A stretch of DNA of 64,000 nt from CBDCFT01 sp965216365 (GCA_965216365.1 CBDCFT010000070.1:1-64000), one strand, 5' to 3'; shown: positions 42,125-52,219, numbered from the stretch's first letter. Made by a program: numbers and translations. Notes: generated by a model not told the origin, from the letters alone.

Positions 42125-42399
42125 ACAGTCATCGATTATGGGTCCGGGCGAGTGTTAGACCCCGGCACGGGGCCTGGGGGTTGAAAACATACAGGACCCG
42201 CTCTGGAGCGCGGTGGGCAGCGCAACTCAGTTACAAATTCGCCCATCACAAGTTAGAACTTAAACCCGGTCTAAAAAACCGGTGACAACTTACCAGTGAC
42301 TACCAGACGCTGACGGACCCACCAATATTTTGCAACTTAACCTTCGGATACTCCCGGTAGGTATGTCAAATTCTCTAGGACAGCTTTGTTGAATTAAAA
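42125..42399. other. 275-bp gap before murA
   Basis: No credible gene. A small GC hairpin CCCCG-GCA-CGGGG occurs near 42159-42172, without a T-run. CCGGT...ACCGG repeats near 42268. Promoter elements for murA probably lie at the 3' end. Confidence 0.4.
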
Positions 42400-43689
42400 A
42401 TGGATAAGTTAATAGTCAGTGGTGGCCGGCCGTTGCGTGGTGAAGCACGCATCTCCGGTGCGAAAAATTCCGCATTGCCATTAATGATGGCCTCGCTGCT
42501 GACGGATAAACCCCTGCGGATTAGCAATGTCCCGCATTTGCACGACATCACTACGACCATGGAATTGCTCGGGCGCCTGGGCGTGTCGTTACAGGTTGAC
42601 GAGGACATGGCTATCGAAGCCGACGCCGCTAATGTCGAAAGCTATCAGGCGCCGTATGAGCTGGTTAAAACCATGCGCGCATCTATTTTGGTTTTGGGGC
42701 CGTTACTGGCGCGATTCGGTAAAGCCGACGTGTCATTACCGGGTGGCTGCACCATCGGTTCACGGCCGGTGAATTTGCATATCCGCGGGCTGGAAGCCAT
42801 GGGTGCGGATATCAGTATTGATGGCGGTTATATCCAGGCCAGTGCGGCGCGACTCAAAGGTGCGCGTATTTTCATGGATTTGATTTCAGTCACCGGCACC
42901 GAGAATTTGATTATGGCGGCAACGCTGGCGCAAGGTACAACGGTCATTGAAAATGCCGCGCGCGAACCGGAAGTAGTCGACCTGGCGCAATGTCTTAACA
43001 AAATGGGCGCGCAAATCAGTGGCGCGGGCAGCGACGAAATCGTAATAGAAGGTGTCGATGCATTGGGTGGTGCCGACCACGCGGTGATTCCGGATCGTAT
43101 CGAAGCCGGAACTTATTTGGTGGCTGCCGCGGTGACCGGCGGCAAAATAAAATTACGCGACGTTAACCCGCATCATCTCGAAGCGGTGCTGGAGAAATTG
43201 CGCGAAGCGGGCGCCAAAATTGAACTGGGCGAAAACTGGATTAGTCTGGATATGGATGGCCAACGCCCGCAGGCGGTCAATATCCGCACCTCGCCTTATC
43301 CTGCCTTCCCAACAGACATGCAGGCGCAGTTTGTTTTGCTTAACAGCATTGCCCAAGGCACCGGCACGGTAACCGAAACGGTGTTTGAAAATCGATTCAT
43401 GCACGTACAGGAACTGCAACGCATGGGCGCGGACATCGAATTGCAGGGAAACACCGCGGTTGTGCGCGGAGTGGAACAACTCACCGGTGCGCCGGTCATG
43501 GCGACGGATTTGCGTGCATCCGCCTGTTTGGTAATCGCGGGGTTAGTCGCGATGGGCGACACCTTGATTGACCGTATTTATCATATTGATCGCGGTTATC
43601 AATGTATCGAAGAAAAACTGGCACAAATGGGTTCGCGTATTCGCCGTGTGCCGGGCAACTTTATGGAGTACAAATCCGCTGTCGCATAG
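42400..43689 (+). CDS. murA: UDP-N-acetylglucosamine 1-carboxyvinyltransferase
   Basis: 429 residues, EPSP-synthase fold. PEP-binding LPGGCTIGSRPVNLH contains the active-site cysteine; N-terminal GARISGAKNSALPL-like RISGAKNSALP is present. First committed step of peptidoglycan synthesis. Heads the his block. Confidence 0.96.
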   Translation: MDKLIVSGGRPLRGEARISGAKNSALPLMMASLLTDKPLRISNVPHLHDITTTMELLGRLGVSLQVDEDMAIEADAANVESYQAPYELVKTMRASILVLGPLLARFGKADVSLPGGCTIGSRPVNLHIRGLEAMGADISIDGGYIQASAARLKGARIFMDLISVTGTENLIMAATLAQGTTVIENAAREPEVVDLAQCLNKMGAQISGAGSDEIVIEGVDALGGADHAVIPDRIEAGTYLVAAAVTGGKIKLRDVNPHHLEAVLEKLREAGAKIELGENWISLDMDGQRPQAVNIRTSPYPAFPTDMQAQFVLLNSIAQGTGTVTETVFENRFMHVQELQRMGADIELQGNTAVVRGVEQLTGAPVMATDLRASACLVIAGLVAMGDTLIDRIYHIDRGYQCIEEKLAQMGSRIRRVPGNFMEYKSAVA

Positions 43690-43730
43690 GTTGATTGGCG
43701 ATTCCTTCGCTGCATGTAAATAGATTTTCC

Positions 43731-44384
43731 ATGAACCCATCCATCACCATTGCCGTATGCAAGGGTCGCATTTTGGCAGAAGCGCTGCCCTTGTTGGCGA
43801 GTGCCGGCGTTGTTCCACGTGAAGATCCGCGCGTTAGCCGAAAACTGGTATTTGATACGGATGCGAAAGATGTGCGCTTAATGATTGTTCGTGGTGCCGA
43901 TGCCGCAACCTATGTTCGATTCGGCGCGGCCGATTTAGGCATCATGGGCAAAGATCAGCTCATGGAAGAAGGTGGTGACGGTATGTATGAATTGGCGGAT
44001 TTGCATATTGCGCGTTGCCGGTTGGTGGTTGCGGAACCGCAACGTCTGGCTGATCACGACGATCCTGCCGCATGGCAGCGATTGCGCATCGCGACGAAGT
44101 ATCCCAATATTACCAAACGTCATTTGGCCGCCAAAGGTGTTCAAACCGAAGCGATAAAACTGTACGGCTCTATAGAGCTGGCGCCACTCGTCGGGCTGGC
44201 AGACAGAATTGTCGATCTGGTCGATACCGGCAACACGCTAAAAGCGAACGGACTGGTGGAAATGGAACAGGTGGCGCAAATCACCTCACGACTGGTCGCG
44301 AATCCTGCCGCAATGAAACTCAAGCAACCACGCATCGGCGAGCTGGCAGACACCATCGCCGGTGCTGCTAACCTTAAGGCTTAG
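43731..44384 (+). CDS. hisG: ATP phosphoribosyltransferase, short form
   Basis: 217 residues from ATG 43731 (upstream TTG 43695 adds a non-homologous leader). PRPP loop DLVDTGNTLKANGL. It lacks the C-terminal regulatory domain of the long form, so it should need HisZ, which is not in the window. First enzyme of histidine synthesis. Confidence 0.94.
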   Translation: MNPSITIAVCKGRILAEALPLLASAGVVPREDPRVSRKLVFDTDAKDVRLMIVRGADAATYVRFGAADLGIMGKDQLMEEGGDGMYELADLHIARCRLVVAEPQRLADHDDPAAWQRLRIATKYPNITKRHLAAKGVQTEAIKLYGSIELAPLVGLADRIVDLVDTGNTLKANGLVEMEQVAQITSRLVANPAAMKLKQPRIGELADTIAGAANLKA

Positions 44385-44393
44385 GATTTCGCC

Positions 44394-45695
44394 GTGGTTA
44401 ATATTCGAAAACTAGATAGCGCTAACGACTCATTTGAAACTGAGCTTACCTCGTTGCTCGATAGGAGCACCGACTTCGATCCGGATATCGAACAATCCGT
44501 GCGCGCTATTATCGGGCGTATACGCAAAGACGGCGACCAAGCCTTGTTGGAATACACCCGCGAGTACGACCAACTCGATGTCAGTTTTGTCGGTGATCTT
44601 GAGATGCCGATCGCGCGATTGCAGCAAGCATTGGATTCAATCGATAGAAAAACACGACAGGCACTACAAACCGCTGCCGAGCGCATACAGCATTTTCATG
44701 CAAAACAACTCGAGCAATCCTGGGAATTCAGCGAAGCGGATGGCAATCGCTTTGGTCAACGCGTAACGCCACTGGACAAAGTCGGTTTATATGTGCCGGG
44801 TGGCAAAGCTGCGTACCCATCTTCGGTTTTGATGACAGCTATTCCGGCCAGGGTGGCGAATGTGGGTGAACTCACCATGGTGGTGCCGACACCGAAAGGC
44901 GTGGTTAACGAAACTGTGCTTGCCGCCGCCGCGATTGCAGGTGTGGATCGTGTGTTTACAATCGGCGGCGCCCAGGCGATTGCCGCGCTGGCTTACGGCA
45001 CGGACACTATTGCGCCTGTGGATAAAATTGTCGGGCCGGGCAATGCCTATGTCGCAACGGCAAAGCGTCTGGTGTTTGGTCAGGTGGGTATCGACATGAT
45101 TGCCGGTCCTTCCGAGGTGGTTGTGTTGTGCGACAGCAGTGCCGATCCACACTGGGTGACGATGGATTTGTTTGCCCAGGCTGAGCATGACGAGAGCGCA
45201 CAATCTATTTTGATTTGCCCTGACGCGGAATTCATTGCGCGGGTTCAACAGTCAATTGATGAGTTACTGCCGCAAATGGAACGACAATCGGTCATTCGTA
45301 CCTCGTTAGCGCAACACGGCGCGTTGATCAAAGTTTCGGATATGGATGAAGGCGTTGATATTGCAAACCGTATTGCACCGGAACATTTAGAGTTGATTGC
45401 GCAAAACGGCGAACAAACCGCTGCAAAAATTCGTCATGCAGGCGCGTTGTTTGTCGGTCAATACAGCGCCGAATCATTGGGTGATTACTGTGCGGGGCCG
45501 AACCATGTTTTGCCGACCTCGGGTACCGCCCGCTTTAGTTCGCCACTAGGTGTTTACGATTTTCAAAAACGCATGAGCGTTATCGCATGCTCGCAAACAG
45601 GCGCTGCGAACATTGCTGGTGTTGCGTCGACACTGGCGCATGCAGAGGGCTTAACGGCACATGCCAGGTCCGCTGAGTATCGCCTAAAAGCATAA
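44394..45695 (+). CDS. hisD: histidinol dehydrogenase
   Basis: 433 residues, GTG start. GPSEVVVLCDSSADP and EHDESAQSILI, PEHLELI and the C-terminal GLTAHARSAEYRL are conserved. Zinc-dependent oxidation of histidinol to histidine. Confidence 0.95.
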   Translation: MVNIRKLDSANDSFETELTSLLDRSTDFDPDIEQSVRAIIGRIRKDGDQALLEYTREYDQLDVSFVGDLEMPIARLQQALDSIDRKTRQALQTAAERIQHFHAKQLEQSWEFSEADGNRFGQRVTPLDKVGLYVPGGKAAYPSSVLMTAIPARVANVGELTMVVPTPKGVVNETVLAAAAIAGVDRVFTIGGAQAIAALAYGTDTIAPVDKIVGPGNAYVATAKRLVFGQVGIDMIAGPSEVVVLCDSSADPHWVTMDLFAQAEHDESAQSILICPDAEFIARVQQSIDELLPQMERQSVIRTSLAQHGALIKVSDMDEGVDIANRIAPEHLELIAQNGEQTAAKIRHAGALFVGQYSAESLGDYCAGPNHVLPTSGTARFSSPLGVYDFQKRMSVIACSQTGAANIAGVASTLAHAEGLTAHARSAEYRLKA

Positions 45696-45776
45696 GCCCC
45701 AATCGTCAGCGTTTTGACTATATTGAGATGGTTTTTATTTGTTCGGTCGTAACGGAAATCTTTACCGGAATTAGAA

Positions 45777-46895
45777 GTGAAATTTAATGGCGGAACTGCG
45801 AGTGCAGCGAAACGAGTCGCGCATTGGATACGTGACGATATTCGATCCATGCAAGCCTATCACGTTCCATCTTCGGAGGGATTGCTAAAATTGGATGCAA
45901 TGGAGAATCCTTACGAGTGGGGTGACGATATTAGAGATGCCTGGTTGCAAACCCTAAAGACAGTTTCGTTAAATCGCTATCCGGATGCGTCGGCACGCGA
46001 GTTGACGCAACGTTTGCGCGAGGTCGCGGCAATACCTGACGAGCACGATGTTTTGTTGGGCAACGGTTCGGATGAGTTGATTCAGATTGTCCAAACGGCC
46101 ATGGCGGCGGACGGACGTTCCGTAATAGCACCTGCGCCGTCGTTTGTGATGTATGAACATATCGCGCGCACCCTGCGCATGAAGTTTATCGGCGTAAATC
46201 TAATGGATGATTTTTCGCTTGATGCGGAACAGATGATTGAATCGATAAAACGCGATAACCCGGCATGTGTGTTTATTGCGTATCCGAACAATCCCACGGG
46301 GAATTGTTTTTCCCGCAATGCAATCGATGAAATTATCGGCGTGACCAATGGATTGGTCATTATCGACGAGGCCTATCACGCGTTTTGCGGTGACAGTTAT
46401 CTCGATCGAATTGCTGAATTTGAAAACCTTGTGGTCATGCGTACCCTGTCAAAAATCGGCCTGGCGGGTTTGCGTTTAGGTTATCTGGTGGGTGCGCCGG
46501 AGTGGTTAAACGAGTTTGAGAAAATTCGCTTACCCTATAATGTCAATTGCTTGACCCAGGCCAGCGTTGCCTTCGCATTAGACAACTATGCAATATTTGA
46601 ATCCCAGGCGGAAAAAACTCGCTCACAACGCGCGCGTCTTTTTGACGAGTTGAAAACAATCGATGCAATTGAAGTTTTTCCGAGTCAGGCAAATTTTCTT
46701 CTCCTGCGAACGAAACCAGGTCGTGCGGGTGCGATTCATCAAGCATTGATTGAGGAAAAAGTGTTGATTAAAAACCTGCATAATCCGGAAAAAACGGCGA
46801 AAGCGAACTTGTTAGCGGATTGTTTGCGTGTAACGGTGGGCACCCCCGAACAAAATGATTTATTCCTTGCCGCCTTACGAAAAGTTATCCGCTAG
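45777..46895 (+). CDS. hisC: histidinol-phosphate aminotransferase
   Basis: 372 residues, GTG start (45777; an internal ATG at 45849 would cut conserved residues). PLP lysine in RTLSKIGLAGLRLGY; DAMENPY and YPNNPTGN are typical. Gap of 81 bp after hisD. Confidence 0.93.
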   Translation: MKFNGGTASAAKRVAHWIRDDIRSMQAYHVPSSEGLLKLDAMENPYEWGDDIRDAWLQTLKTVSLNRYPDASARELTQRLREVAAIPDEHDVLLGNGSDELIQIVQTAMAADGRSVIAPAPSFVMYEHIARTLRMKFIGVNLMDDFSLDAEQMIESIKRDNPACVFIAYPNNPTGNCFSRNAIDEIIGVTNGLVIIDEAYHAFCGDSYLDRIAEFENLVVMRTLSKIGLAGLRLGYLVGAPEWLNEFEKIRLPYNVNCLTQASVAFALDNYAIFESQAEKTRSQRARLFDELKTIDAIEVFPSQANFLLLRTKPGRAGAIHQALIEEKVLIKNLHNPEKTAKANLLADCLRVTVGTPEQNDLFLAALRKVIR

Positions 46896-47059
46896 CTGGC
46901 GTAAAGTTACCCATTTGTTACGCTATGCGGGTAATAATCTGCTACTATTAGATTGAACAAAGCAGCAGCGCGTCACATACTTAATACCTCCAGCAGTCTT
47001 AACTGCACCTCAAGTTTATCTCATAGTTTTATTAGTCGTTTTATCTACTCGTCTTCATC
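46896..47059 (+). promoter_or_regulatory. 164-bp gap between hisC and hisB, possible internal promoter
   Basis: A dyad TTACCC...GGGTAA spans about 46909-46935 and is followed by AT-rich DNA (TAATAATCTGCTACTATTAG). It is the largest gap in the his block and may hold a secondary promoter or attenuation structure. No leader peptide with a histidine run was seen. Confidence 0.35.
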
Positions 47060-47653
47060 ATGACCGAACGCAGCGCCAAAATATCGCGCCACACCAACGA
47101 GACCCAAATTGATGTCAGCTTGAATCTGGATGGCAACGGTAACGGTAAATTTGAAACCGGTCTGCCGTTTCTGGAACACATGCTGGATCAGGTTGCCCGC
47201 CACGGTGTGATGGACATCGACATTAAGGCGAATGGCGACCTGGAAATCGATGCGCACCACACGGTGGAAGATATTGGCATTACATTGGGCCAGGCCGTTG
47301 CCAAAGCGATTGGCGAGAAAAAAGGTGTGCGGCGTTATGGCCATGCCTATGTACCCTTGGACGAGGCCTTGAGCCGGGTGGTGATCGACTATTCGGGCCG
47401 GCCTGCGCTGGAGTATCACGTGACTTATCCACGCAGCCGGGTTGGTGAATTCGACGTGGATTTAATCCATGAGCTTTTTCAAGGCTTTTGTAACCACGCG
47501 TTGGTGACCTTGCACATCGATAATCTGCGTGGTGCCAATGCACATCACATCGCGGAAACCATATTCAAGGCTTTTGGTCGCGCACTGCGTATGGCGTCGG
47601 AACCCGATCCGCGTTTGGTCGGATCCATTCCGTCTACAAAAGGTGTTTTATAG
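47060..47653 (+). CDS. hisB: imidazoleglycerol-phosphate dehydratase
   Basis: 197 residues, monofunctional form without the phosphatase domain of enterics. LPFLEHMLDQVARHG, DAHHTVEDIGITLG and the C-terminal NAHHIAETIFKAFGRALR carry the Mn-binding histidines. Confidence 0.96.
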   Translation: MTERSAKISRHTNETQIDVSLNLDGNGNGKFETGLPFLEHMLDQVARHGVMDIDIKANGDLEIDAHHTVEDIGITLGQAVAKAIGEKKGVRRYGHAYVPLDEALSRVVIDYSGRPALEYHVTYPRSRVGEFDVDLIHELFQGFCNHALVTLHIDNLRGANAHHIAETIFKAFGRALRMASEPDPRLVGSIPSTKGVL

Positions 47654-47668
47654 TCCCGTATACCCGGT

Positions 47669-48295
47669 ATGAGTATTGTGGTGGTGGATTTCGGTACGGG
47701 AAATTTACGCTCGGTGGTTAAGGCTTTGCAGCATGTCGCGCCCAGGCAGAAAATTGAAACCAGTTTTGACGGCGAAAAAATCTCGCGCGCGGATAAAATC
47801 GTTATGCCGGGCCAGGGTGCGATGGGCAGTTGGATAACAGCCATGCGCAAACATGAATTGAGCGATGTGATCCAGGAAGCGATCAATACGAAACCGGTGC
47901 TGGGAATATGTCTTGGCTTGCAGGCTTTGTACGAATCCAGCGAAGAAGACAATGGTGTTGACGGTCTCGGTTTTTTTCGTGGCATGGTTAAACGATTCGA
48001 CACCAAGGATAAAAATTTAAAAGTGCCGCACATGGGTTGGAATAATGTTGCGCAGCGCCAGGATCATCCATTGTGGCGTAACGTGCCGGACAACTCGCGC
48101 TTTTATTTTGTGCACAGCTTTTATCCCGAATCCACAGATTCATCAGACATCGCCGGTGAAACGAACTACGGTATCGATTTCACCGCCGCTGCTGCACGGC
48201 AAAATGTGTTTGCCGTGCAGTTTCATCCCGAAAAAAGTCAACATGCGGGCCTGCAGTTGTTACGCAACTTTGCTGAATGGGACGGCAGCTTGTAA
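47669..48295 (+). CDS. hisH: imidazole glycerol phosphate synthase glutaminase subunit
   Basis: 208 residues. Class I amidotransferase: C in LGICLGLQAL, H and E in VQFHPEKSQH. Supplies ammonia to HisF. Confidence 0.95.
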   Translation: MSIVVVDFGTGNLRSVVKALQHVAPRQKIETSFDGEKISRADKIVMPGQGAMGSWITAMRKHELSDVIQEAINTKPVLGICLGLQALYESSEEDNGVDGLGFFRGMVKRFDTKDKNLKVPHMGWNNVAQRQDHPLWRNVPDNSRFYFVHSFYPESTDSSDIAGETNYGIDFTAAAARQNVFAVQFHPEKSQHAGLQLLRNFAEWDGSL

Positions 48296-48338
48296 TGATG
48301 TTTACAGAGAATAGTTTTCCACCACTGAGAAATAAATC

Positions 48339-49085
48339 ATGTTTTTAATTCCGGCCATTGATCTAAAAGACGGCCAATGTGTGCGTTTGCAGCAAGGCGA
48401 CATGCAAACGCCAACGGTTTATTCCGATGATCCTGTAGCTACCGCCCAGCGGTGGGTGGATGCCGGTGCGCGTCGATTGCATATTGTTGATCTGGATGGT
48501 GCCAAGGCGGGGAAGTCGAATATCATCGATATTGTCAAGGCGATCATTGAACAACATCCCGAATTGCCGGTGCAGGTCGGCGGCGGCATACGCGATGAAG
48601 ATGCGATTGAAAACTACATTAACGCAGGTGTGCAATTCGTCATACTCGGAACGCGGGCGGTCAATGCGCCGCATTTCGTCAGCGACGTGTGCGCGGAATT
48701 TCCGGGTCATATTATCGTTGGTCTGGATGCCAAAGACGGCAAGGTGGCGACCGACGGTTGGTCAAAATTGTCCAGGCATGACGTGATCGACATGGCACAG
48801 CATTTTGAAAATGATGGCGTCGAAGCGATTATTTATACCGACATCGGGCGTGACGGCATGTTAAGCGGCGTCAATGTAGACGCCACCGCCGAATTAGCCG
48901 AGTCCATTCGAATACCCGTGATTGCGTCGGGTGGATTGAAAGATATCGATGGTATTCGTGAGTTGTGCAAAGTAGCGGATTCCGGTATTCAAGGCGTGAT
49001 TACCGGACGTGCGATCTACGAAGGCACGATTGATTTCGCTTCGGCGCAGCAACTGGCAGATGAATTGACGCAGGTCGATGCGTAG
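48339..49085 (+). CDS. hisA: phosphoribosylformimino-AICAR isomerase
   Basis: 248 residues, TIM barrel: IPAIDLKDGQCVRLQQGDM, VQVGGGIRDEDAI, YTDIGRDGMLSGVN. Catalyses the Amadori rearrangement before HisHF. Confidence 0.96.
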   Translation: MFLIPAIDLKDGQCVRLQQGDMQTPTVYSDDPVATAQRWVDAGARRLHIVDLDGAKAGKSNIIDIVKAIIEQHPELPVQVGGGIRDEDAIENYINAGVQFVILGTRAVNAPHFVSDVCAEFPGHIIVGLDAKDGKVATDGWSKLSRHDVIDMAQHFENDGVEAIIYTDIGRDGMLSGVNVDATAELAESIRIPVIASGGLKDIDGIRELCKVADSGIQGVITGRAIYEGTIDFASAQQLADELTQVDA

Positions 49086-49091
49086 AATCCT

Positions 49092-49889
49092 GTGGGTTTA
49101 GCCAAACGCATTATCCCGTGCCTGGACGTTGACAATGGCCGCGTTGTAAAAGGTGTCAACTTTGTCGGGATACGCGACGCAGGTGATCCGGTGGAAGTTG
49201 CGCGTCGTTACGATGAACAGGGCGCGGATGAAATCACGTTTCTTGATATTACTGCGAGCTCGGATAATCGCGACACCATGTTGCATGTAGTAGAACAAGT
49301 TGCCGAGCAGGTATTCATACCTTTGACTGTCGGTGGTGGAATTCGAGAAGTGGATGATATACGACGCATGTTAAACGCCGGTGCGGACAAGATTTCGATC
49401 AACACGGCGGCGGTAAATCGACCTGAGTTTGTGTGCGAAGCGAGTAAAAAGTTCGGTTCGCAATGTATTGTGGTCGCGGTCGATGCCAAACAGGTGAACG
49501 ATAAGGAATCTCCGCGTTGGGAAATATTTACTCACGGTGGACGCAATGCGACCGGTCTCGATGCTATCGAGTGGTGTGAAAAAATGGTCGACTATGGCGC
49601 TGGAGAAATACTGTTAACCAGTATGGATAGAGACGGTACACGTGAAGGCTTCGATATACCACTGACCCGTGCAGTCGTTGCGGCCGTGACGGTGCCGGTG
49701 ATCGCGTCTGGTGGTGTAGGGGAACTCGAACATTTGGCGCGAGGCGTTAGCGAAGGTGGCGCCGATGCGGTGTTGGCCGCCAGCATTTTCCATTTTGGTG
49801 AGCACACTATCGACGAAGCCAAGTGCTGCATGGCTTCGGCGGGTATCGAAGTGCGGTTACCCAGCGAGTTCAATGCGGCAAATGAATAA
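49092..49889 (+). CDS. hisF: imidazole glycerol phosphate synthase cyclase subunit
   Basis: 265 residues, GTG start. KRIIPCLDVDNGRVVKGVNF, LTVGGGIREVDD, LLTSMDRDGTREGFD are HisF marks. Its stop overlaps the start of hisI by eight bases. Confidence 0.96.
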   Translation: MGLAKRIIPCLDVDNGRVVKGVNFVGIRDAGDPVEVARRYDEQGADEITFLDITASSDNRDTMLHVVEQVAEQVFIPLTVGGGIREVDDIRRMLNAGADKISINTAAVNRPEFVCEASKKFGSQCIVVAVDAKQVNDKESPRWEIFTHGGRNATGLDAIEWCEKMVDYGAGEILLTSMDRDGTREGFDIPLTRAVVAAVTVPVIASGGVGELEHLARGVSEGGADAVLAASIFHFGEHTIDEAKCCMASAGIEVRLPSEFNAANE

Positions 49890-50274
49890 CGGCTGGCTGG
49901 ATAAAATAAAGTGGAATAGCGATGGCCTGGTGTCGGCAATCGCGCAGGAGGCCAAGACTGGTAAGGTGTTAATGATGGCGTGGATGAATCGCGCGGCGTT
50001 GCAGGAAACCGCAGAGAAGGGTCGTGCTACCTATTGGTCGCGTTCAAAACAGCGATTGTGGCGTAAAGGCGAGCAATCCGGACACGTACAAAAGGTAAAC
50101 AGAATATGCCTTGATTGCGACGGTGATACGATTTTGCTGGAAGTCGAGCAGACCGGCCTGGCTTGTCATACCGGTCGTCAGACCTGTTTTTTTCAACAAC
50201 TGAACGAACAGGAATGGAAAGAGTTTGAACCGGTTCGAAAAGATCCACAGGCGATTTATGGTGGTAAGCGGTGA
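49882..50274 (+). CDS. hisI: phosphoribosyl-AMP cyclohydrolase
   Basis: 130 residues from ATG 49882 (ATG 49873 possible). VLMMAWMNRAALQET, YWSRSKQRLWRKGEQSGH, CLDCDGDTILLEV with zinc cysteines. Stand-alone, not fused to HisE. Confidence 0.94.
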   Translation: MNNGWLDKIKWNSDGLVSAIAQEAKTGKVLMMAWMNRAALQETAEKGRATYWSRSKQRLWRKGEQSGHVQKVNRICLDCDGDTILLEVEQTGLACHTGRQTCFFQQLNEQEWKEFEPVRKDPQAIYGGKR

Positions 50275-50654
50275 CGGGAGATGCGCACGATAAAGATATC
50301 GACGCGGTAAACGTATTGTCGCGTCTGGCCGATGTGATCGAATCGCGCAAGGACTTAGCGGGTGAAAAAGCCGGCGAATCCTATGTTGCAAGCCTTTTAC
50401 ACGGCGAACGTGATAGGATTCTGAAGAAAATCGGCGAAGAAGCGACGGAAACCGTTTTAGCGGCTAAAGCCGGCGACAGGCAGGGTATGATTCATGAAAC
50501 CGCCGATTTGTGGTTTCATTGTCTGATCATGCTGGCTGAGCAGGGACTGCGCCCGGAGCAGGTTTTGGCGGAATTGCAATGTCGTTTCGGCGTATCAGGG
50601 GTGGCGGAAAAGGCTGCGCGTGCGTCAGTCCCGACCGGTAAACAAACACGTTAA
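50271..50654 (+). CDS. hisE: phosphoribosyl-ATP diphosphatase
   Basis: 127 residues, GTG start, overlapping hisI by four bases. MazG-like fold: KIGEEATETVLAAKAGDR and ETADLWFHCLIML. Last enzyme gene of the his block. Confidence 0.94.
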   Translation: MTGDAHDKDIDAVNVLSRLADVIESRKDLAGEKAGESYVASLLHGERDRILKKIGEEATETVLAAKAGDRQGMIHETADLWFHCLIMLAEQGLRPEQVLAELQCRFGVSGVAEKAARASVPTGKQTR

Positions 50655-50738
50655 AGCACGCGCGCGTTACAATACGGGTAGAGCATGCTGGCCTAAAAAC
50701 CAGGTCAGCGACGATTAAATTAGTCAGGAGAAAGCAAG

Positions 50739-50981
50739 ATGGGCTTAGGTGGTATTAGTATTTGGCAACTGTTAATTGTTTTAGTGATCGTGTTGTTATT
50801 ATTCGGCACGAAAAAACTGAAAGGTATGGGTGGTGACCTCGGTTCCGCCGTCAAGGGCTTTCGCAAAGCTATGAAAGATGAAGATTCGGCAACACCCGTG
50901 GAAAACGCTGAAGCGGCAAAAGATGACGCTGATAAAGTCATCGAAGGCGAAGCGTCCACGGTCGAGAAAGAGAAGGCCTGA
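50739..50981 (+). CDS. tatA: Sec-independent translocase TatA
   Basis: 80 residues: one membrane helix IWQLLIVLVIVLLLFGTKKL, then amphipathic LKGMGGDLGSAVKGFRKAM and an acidic tail. Forms the Tat pore. Confidence 0.94.
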   Translation: MGLGGISIWQLLIVLVIVLLLFGTKKLKGMGGDLGSAVKGFRKAMKDEDSATPVENAEAAKDDADKVIEGEASTVEKEKA

Positions 50982-51022
50982 CACTCGCCTTACGGTTTTA
51001 ACTCTTAGATTAACTCCGCCCC

Positions 51023-51394
51023 GTGTTTGATGTCGGGTTTTCGGAGCTGGCGCTGATAGGGGTAATCGCCCTTATTATTCTCGGCCCTGATCGTCTCCCC
51101 AAAGCTGCGCGTACCGCCGGTCTATGGATTGGACGCGCGCGTCGTATGCTGGCGGACGTGAAGGCGGATATTGATCGTGAAGTACGCCGCAGCGAGCTGG
51201 AAGAATTCAAGGACATTGGCAATGAAATAAAAAAAGCGGGCGAGGAAATAAAACAAAGTGCTGAGGTTTTGAACGAAACCATCGACACGGAGTCTGATAC
51301 GAACTCTATCGATCCATCATCGGAAAAGACAGCGGATAAATCCGCGAATAACTCCACGTCGGACGATACGCCAAAAAGCACTGAGGCGAATTAA
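51023..51394 (+). CDS. tatB: Sec-independent translocase TatB
   Basis: 123 residues: FDVGFSELALIGVIALIILGPDRLPKAA (in outline), E8-P22-type hinge, then a long coiled helix and polar tail. Receptor component with TatC. GTG start. Confidence 0.93.
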   Translation: MFDVGFSELALIGVIALIILGPDRLPKAARTAGLWIGRARRMLADVKADIDREVRRSELEEFKDIGNEIKKAGEEIKQSAEVLNETIDTESDTNSIDPSSEKTADKSANNSTSDDTPKSTEAN

Positions 51395-51409
51395 ACATAC
51401 AGCATAAAC

Positions 51410-52219
51410 ATGGATACCGAAGGCACTACGTTTATTTCCCACCTGGTTGAGTTGCGTGATCGATTGATGCGCGCTATCGGCGCGGTGCTGGTGGTGTTTC
51501 TCTGCCTGACTCCCGTTGCGGACCCACTCTATGAGTTTTTAGCTTCGCCACTGATGGCAGCGTTACCGGAAGGCGCAAGCATGATTGCTACTGAGGTACA
51601 CACGACATTTTTTGTGCCGTTCAAACTCGCATTTGCGGTGGCAGTCATCATTACCATCCCGTATTTGCTGTATCAGTTGTGGGCATTTGTTGCTCCTGGT
51701 CTGTATGAGAACGAGAAGAAACTGGCTTTGCCACTGGTCGTTTCCAGTAGTGCGCTATTCTATTTAGGCATTTTGTTTGCGTATTTCGTTGTCTTTCCGT
51801 TGGTGTTCTCATTTTTTTCCGCGACAGCGCCGGAAGGCGTGACCATGATGACGGATATCAACGCCTACCTGAGTTTTGTGCTGAAATTGTTTTTTGCCTT
51901 TGGGGTTGCCTTTGAAGTGCCGGTGGCGACGGTGATACTGGTGCGCATGGGCATGACCACACCGGACAGTCTAAAACAAAAACGGCCATACATTATTGTC
52001 GCTGCCTTTGTCGTTGGTATGCTGTTGACGCCGCCGGACATCATTTCCCAGACCTTGTTAGCACTACCGGTATGGGTTTTATTCGAAATAGGGCTTTATT
52101 TTTCAAAACACTTTGAGCCTCAATCGGAAGAGGTTGACGATGAGGAAAGCGCTGATGGGGCTATGTATGCGGGTTCAGCAGTGTCCGAGCATTTAAGCGG
52201 TAAATCGGATAGCAGTTAG
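51410..52219 (+). CDS. tatC: Sec-independent translocase TatC
   Basis: 269 residues, six helices. HLVELRDRLMRAIGA start, a long polar C-terminus (SEEVDDEESADGAM). Receptor for twin-arginine signals. Directly upstream of petABC, whose Rieske protein has an RR motif. Confidence 0.95.
   Translation: MDTEGTTFISHLVELRDRLMRAIGAVLVVFLCLTPVADPLYEFLASPLMAALPEGASMIATEVHTTFFVPFKLAFAVAVIITIPYLLYQLWAFVAPGLYENEKKLALPLVVSSSALFYLGILFAYFVVFPLVFSFFSATAPEGVTMMTDINAYLSFVLKLFFAFGVAFEVPVATVILVRMGMTTPDSLKQKRPYIIVAAFVVGMLLTPPDIISQTLLALPVWVLFEIGLYFSKHFEPQSEEVDDEESADGAMYAGSAVSEHLSGKSDSS

Noticed and set aside
42125..42280. attC-like GTTAGAC at 42154 and GTCTAA at 42273
   Set aside because: Order is inverted for the plus strand, and the minus-strand reading lacks a GTTRRRY right box.
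46896..47059. His leader attenuator
   Set aside because: No short ORF with consecutive histidine codons and no terminator/antiterminator pair was found.
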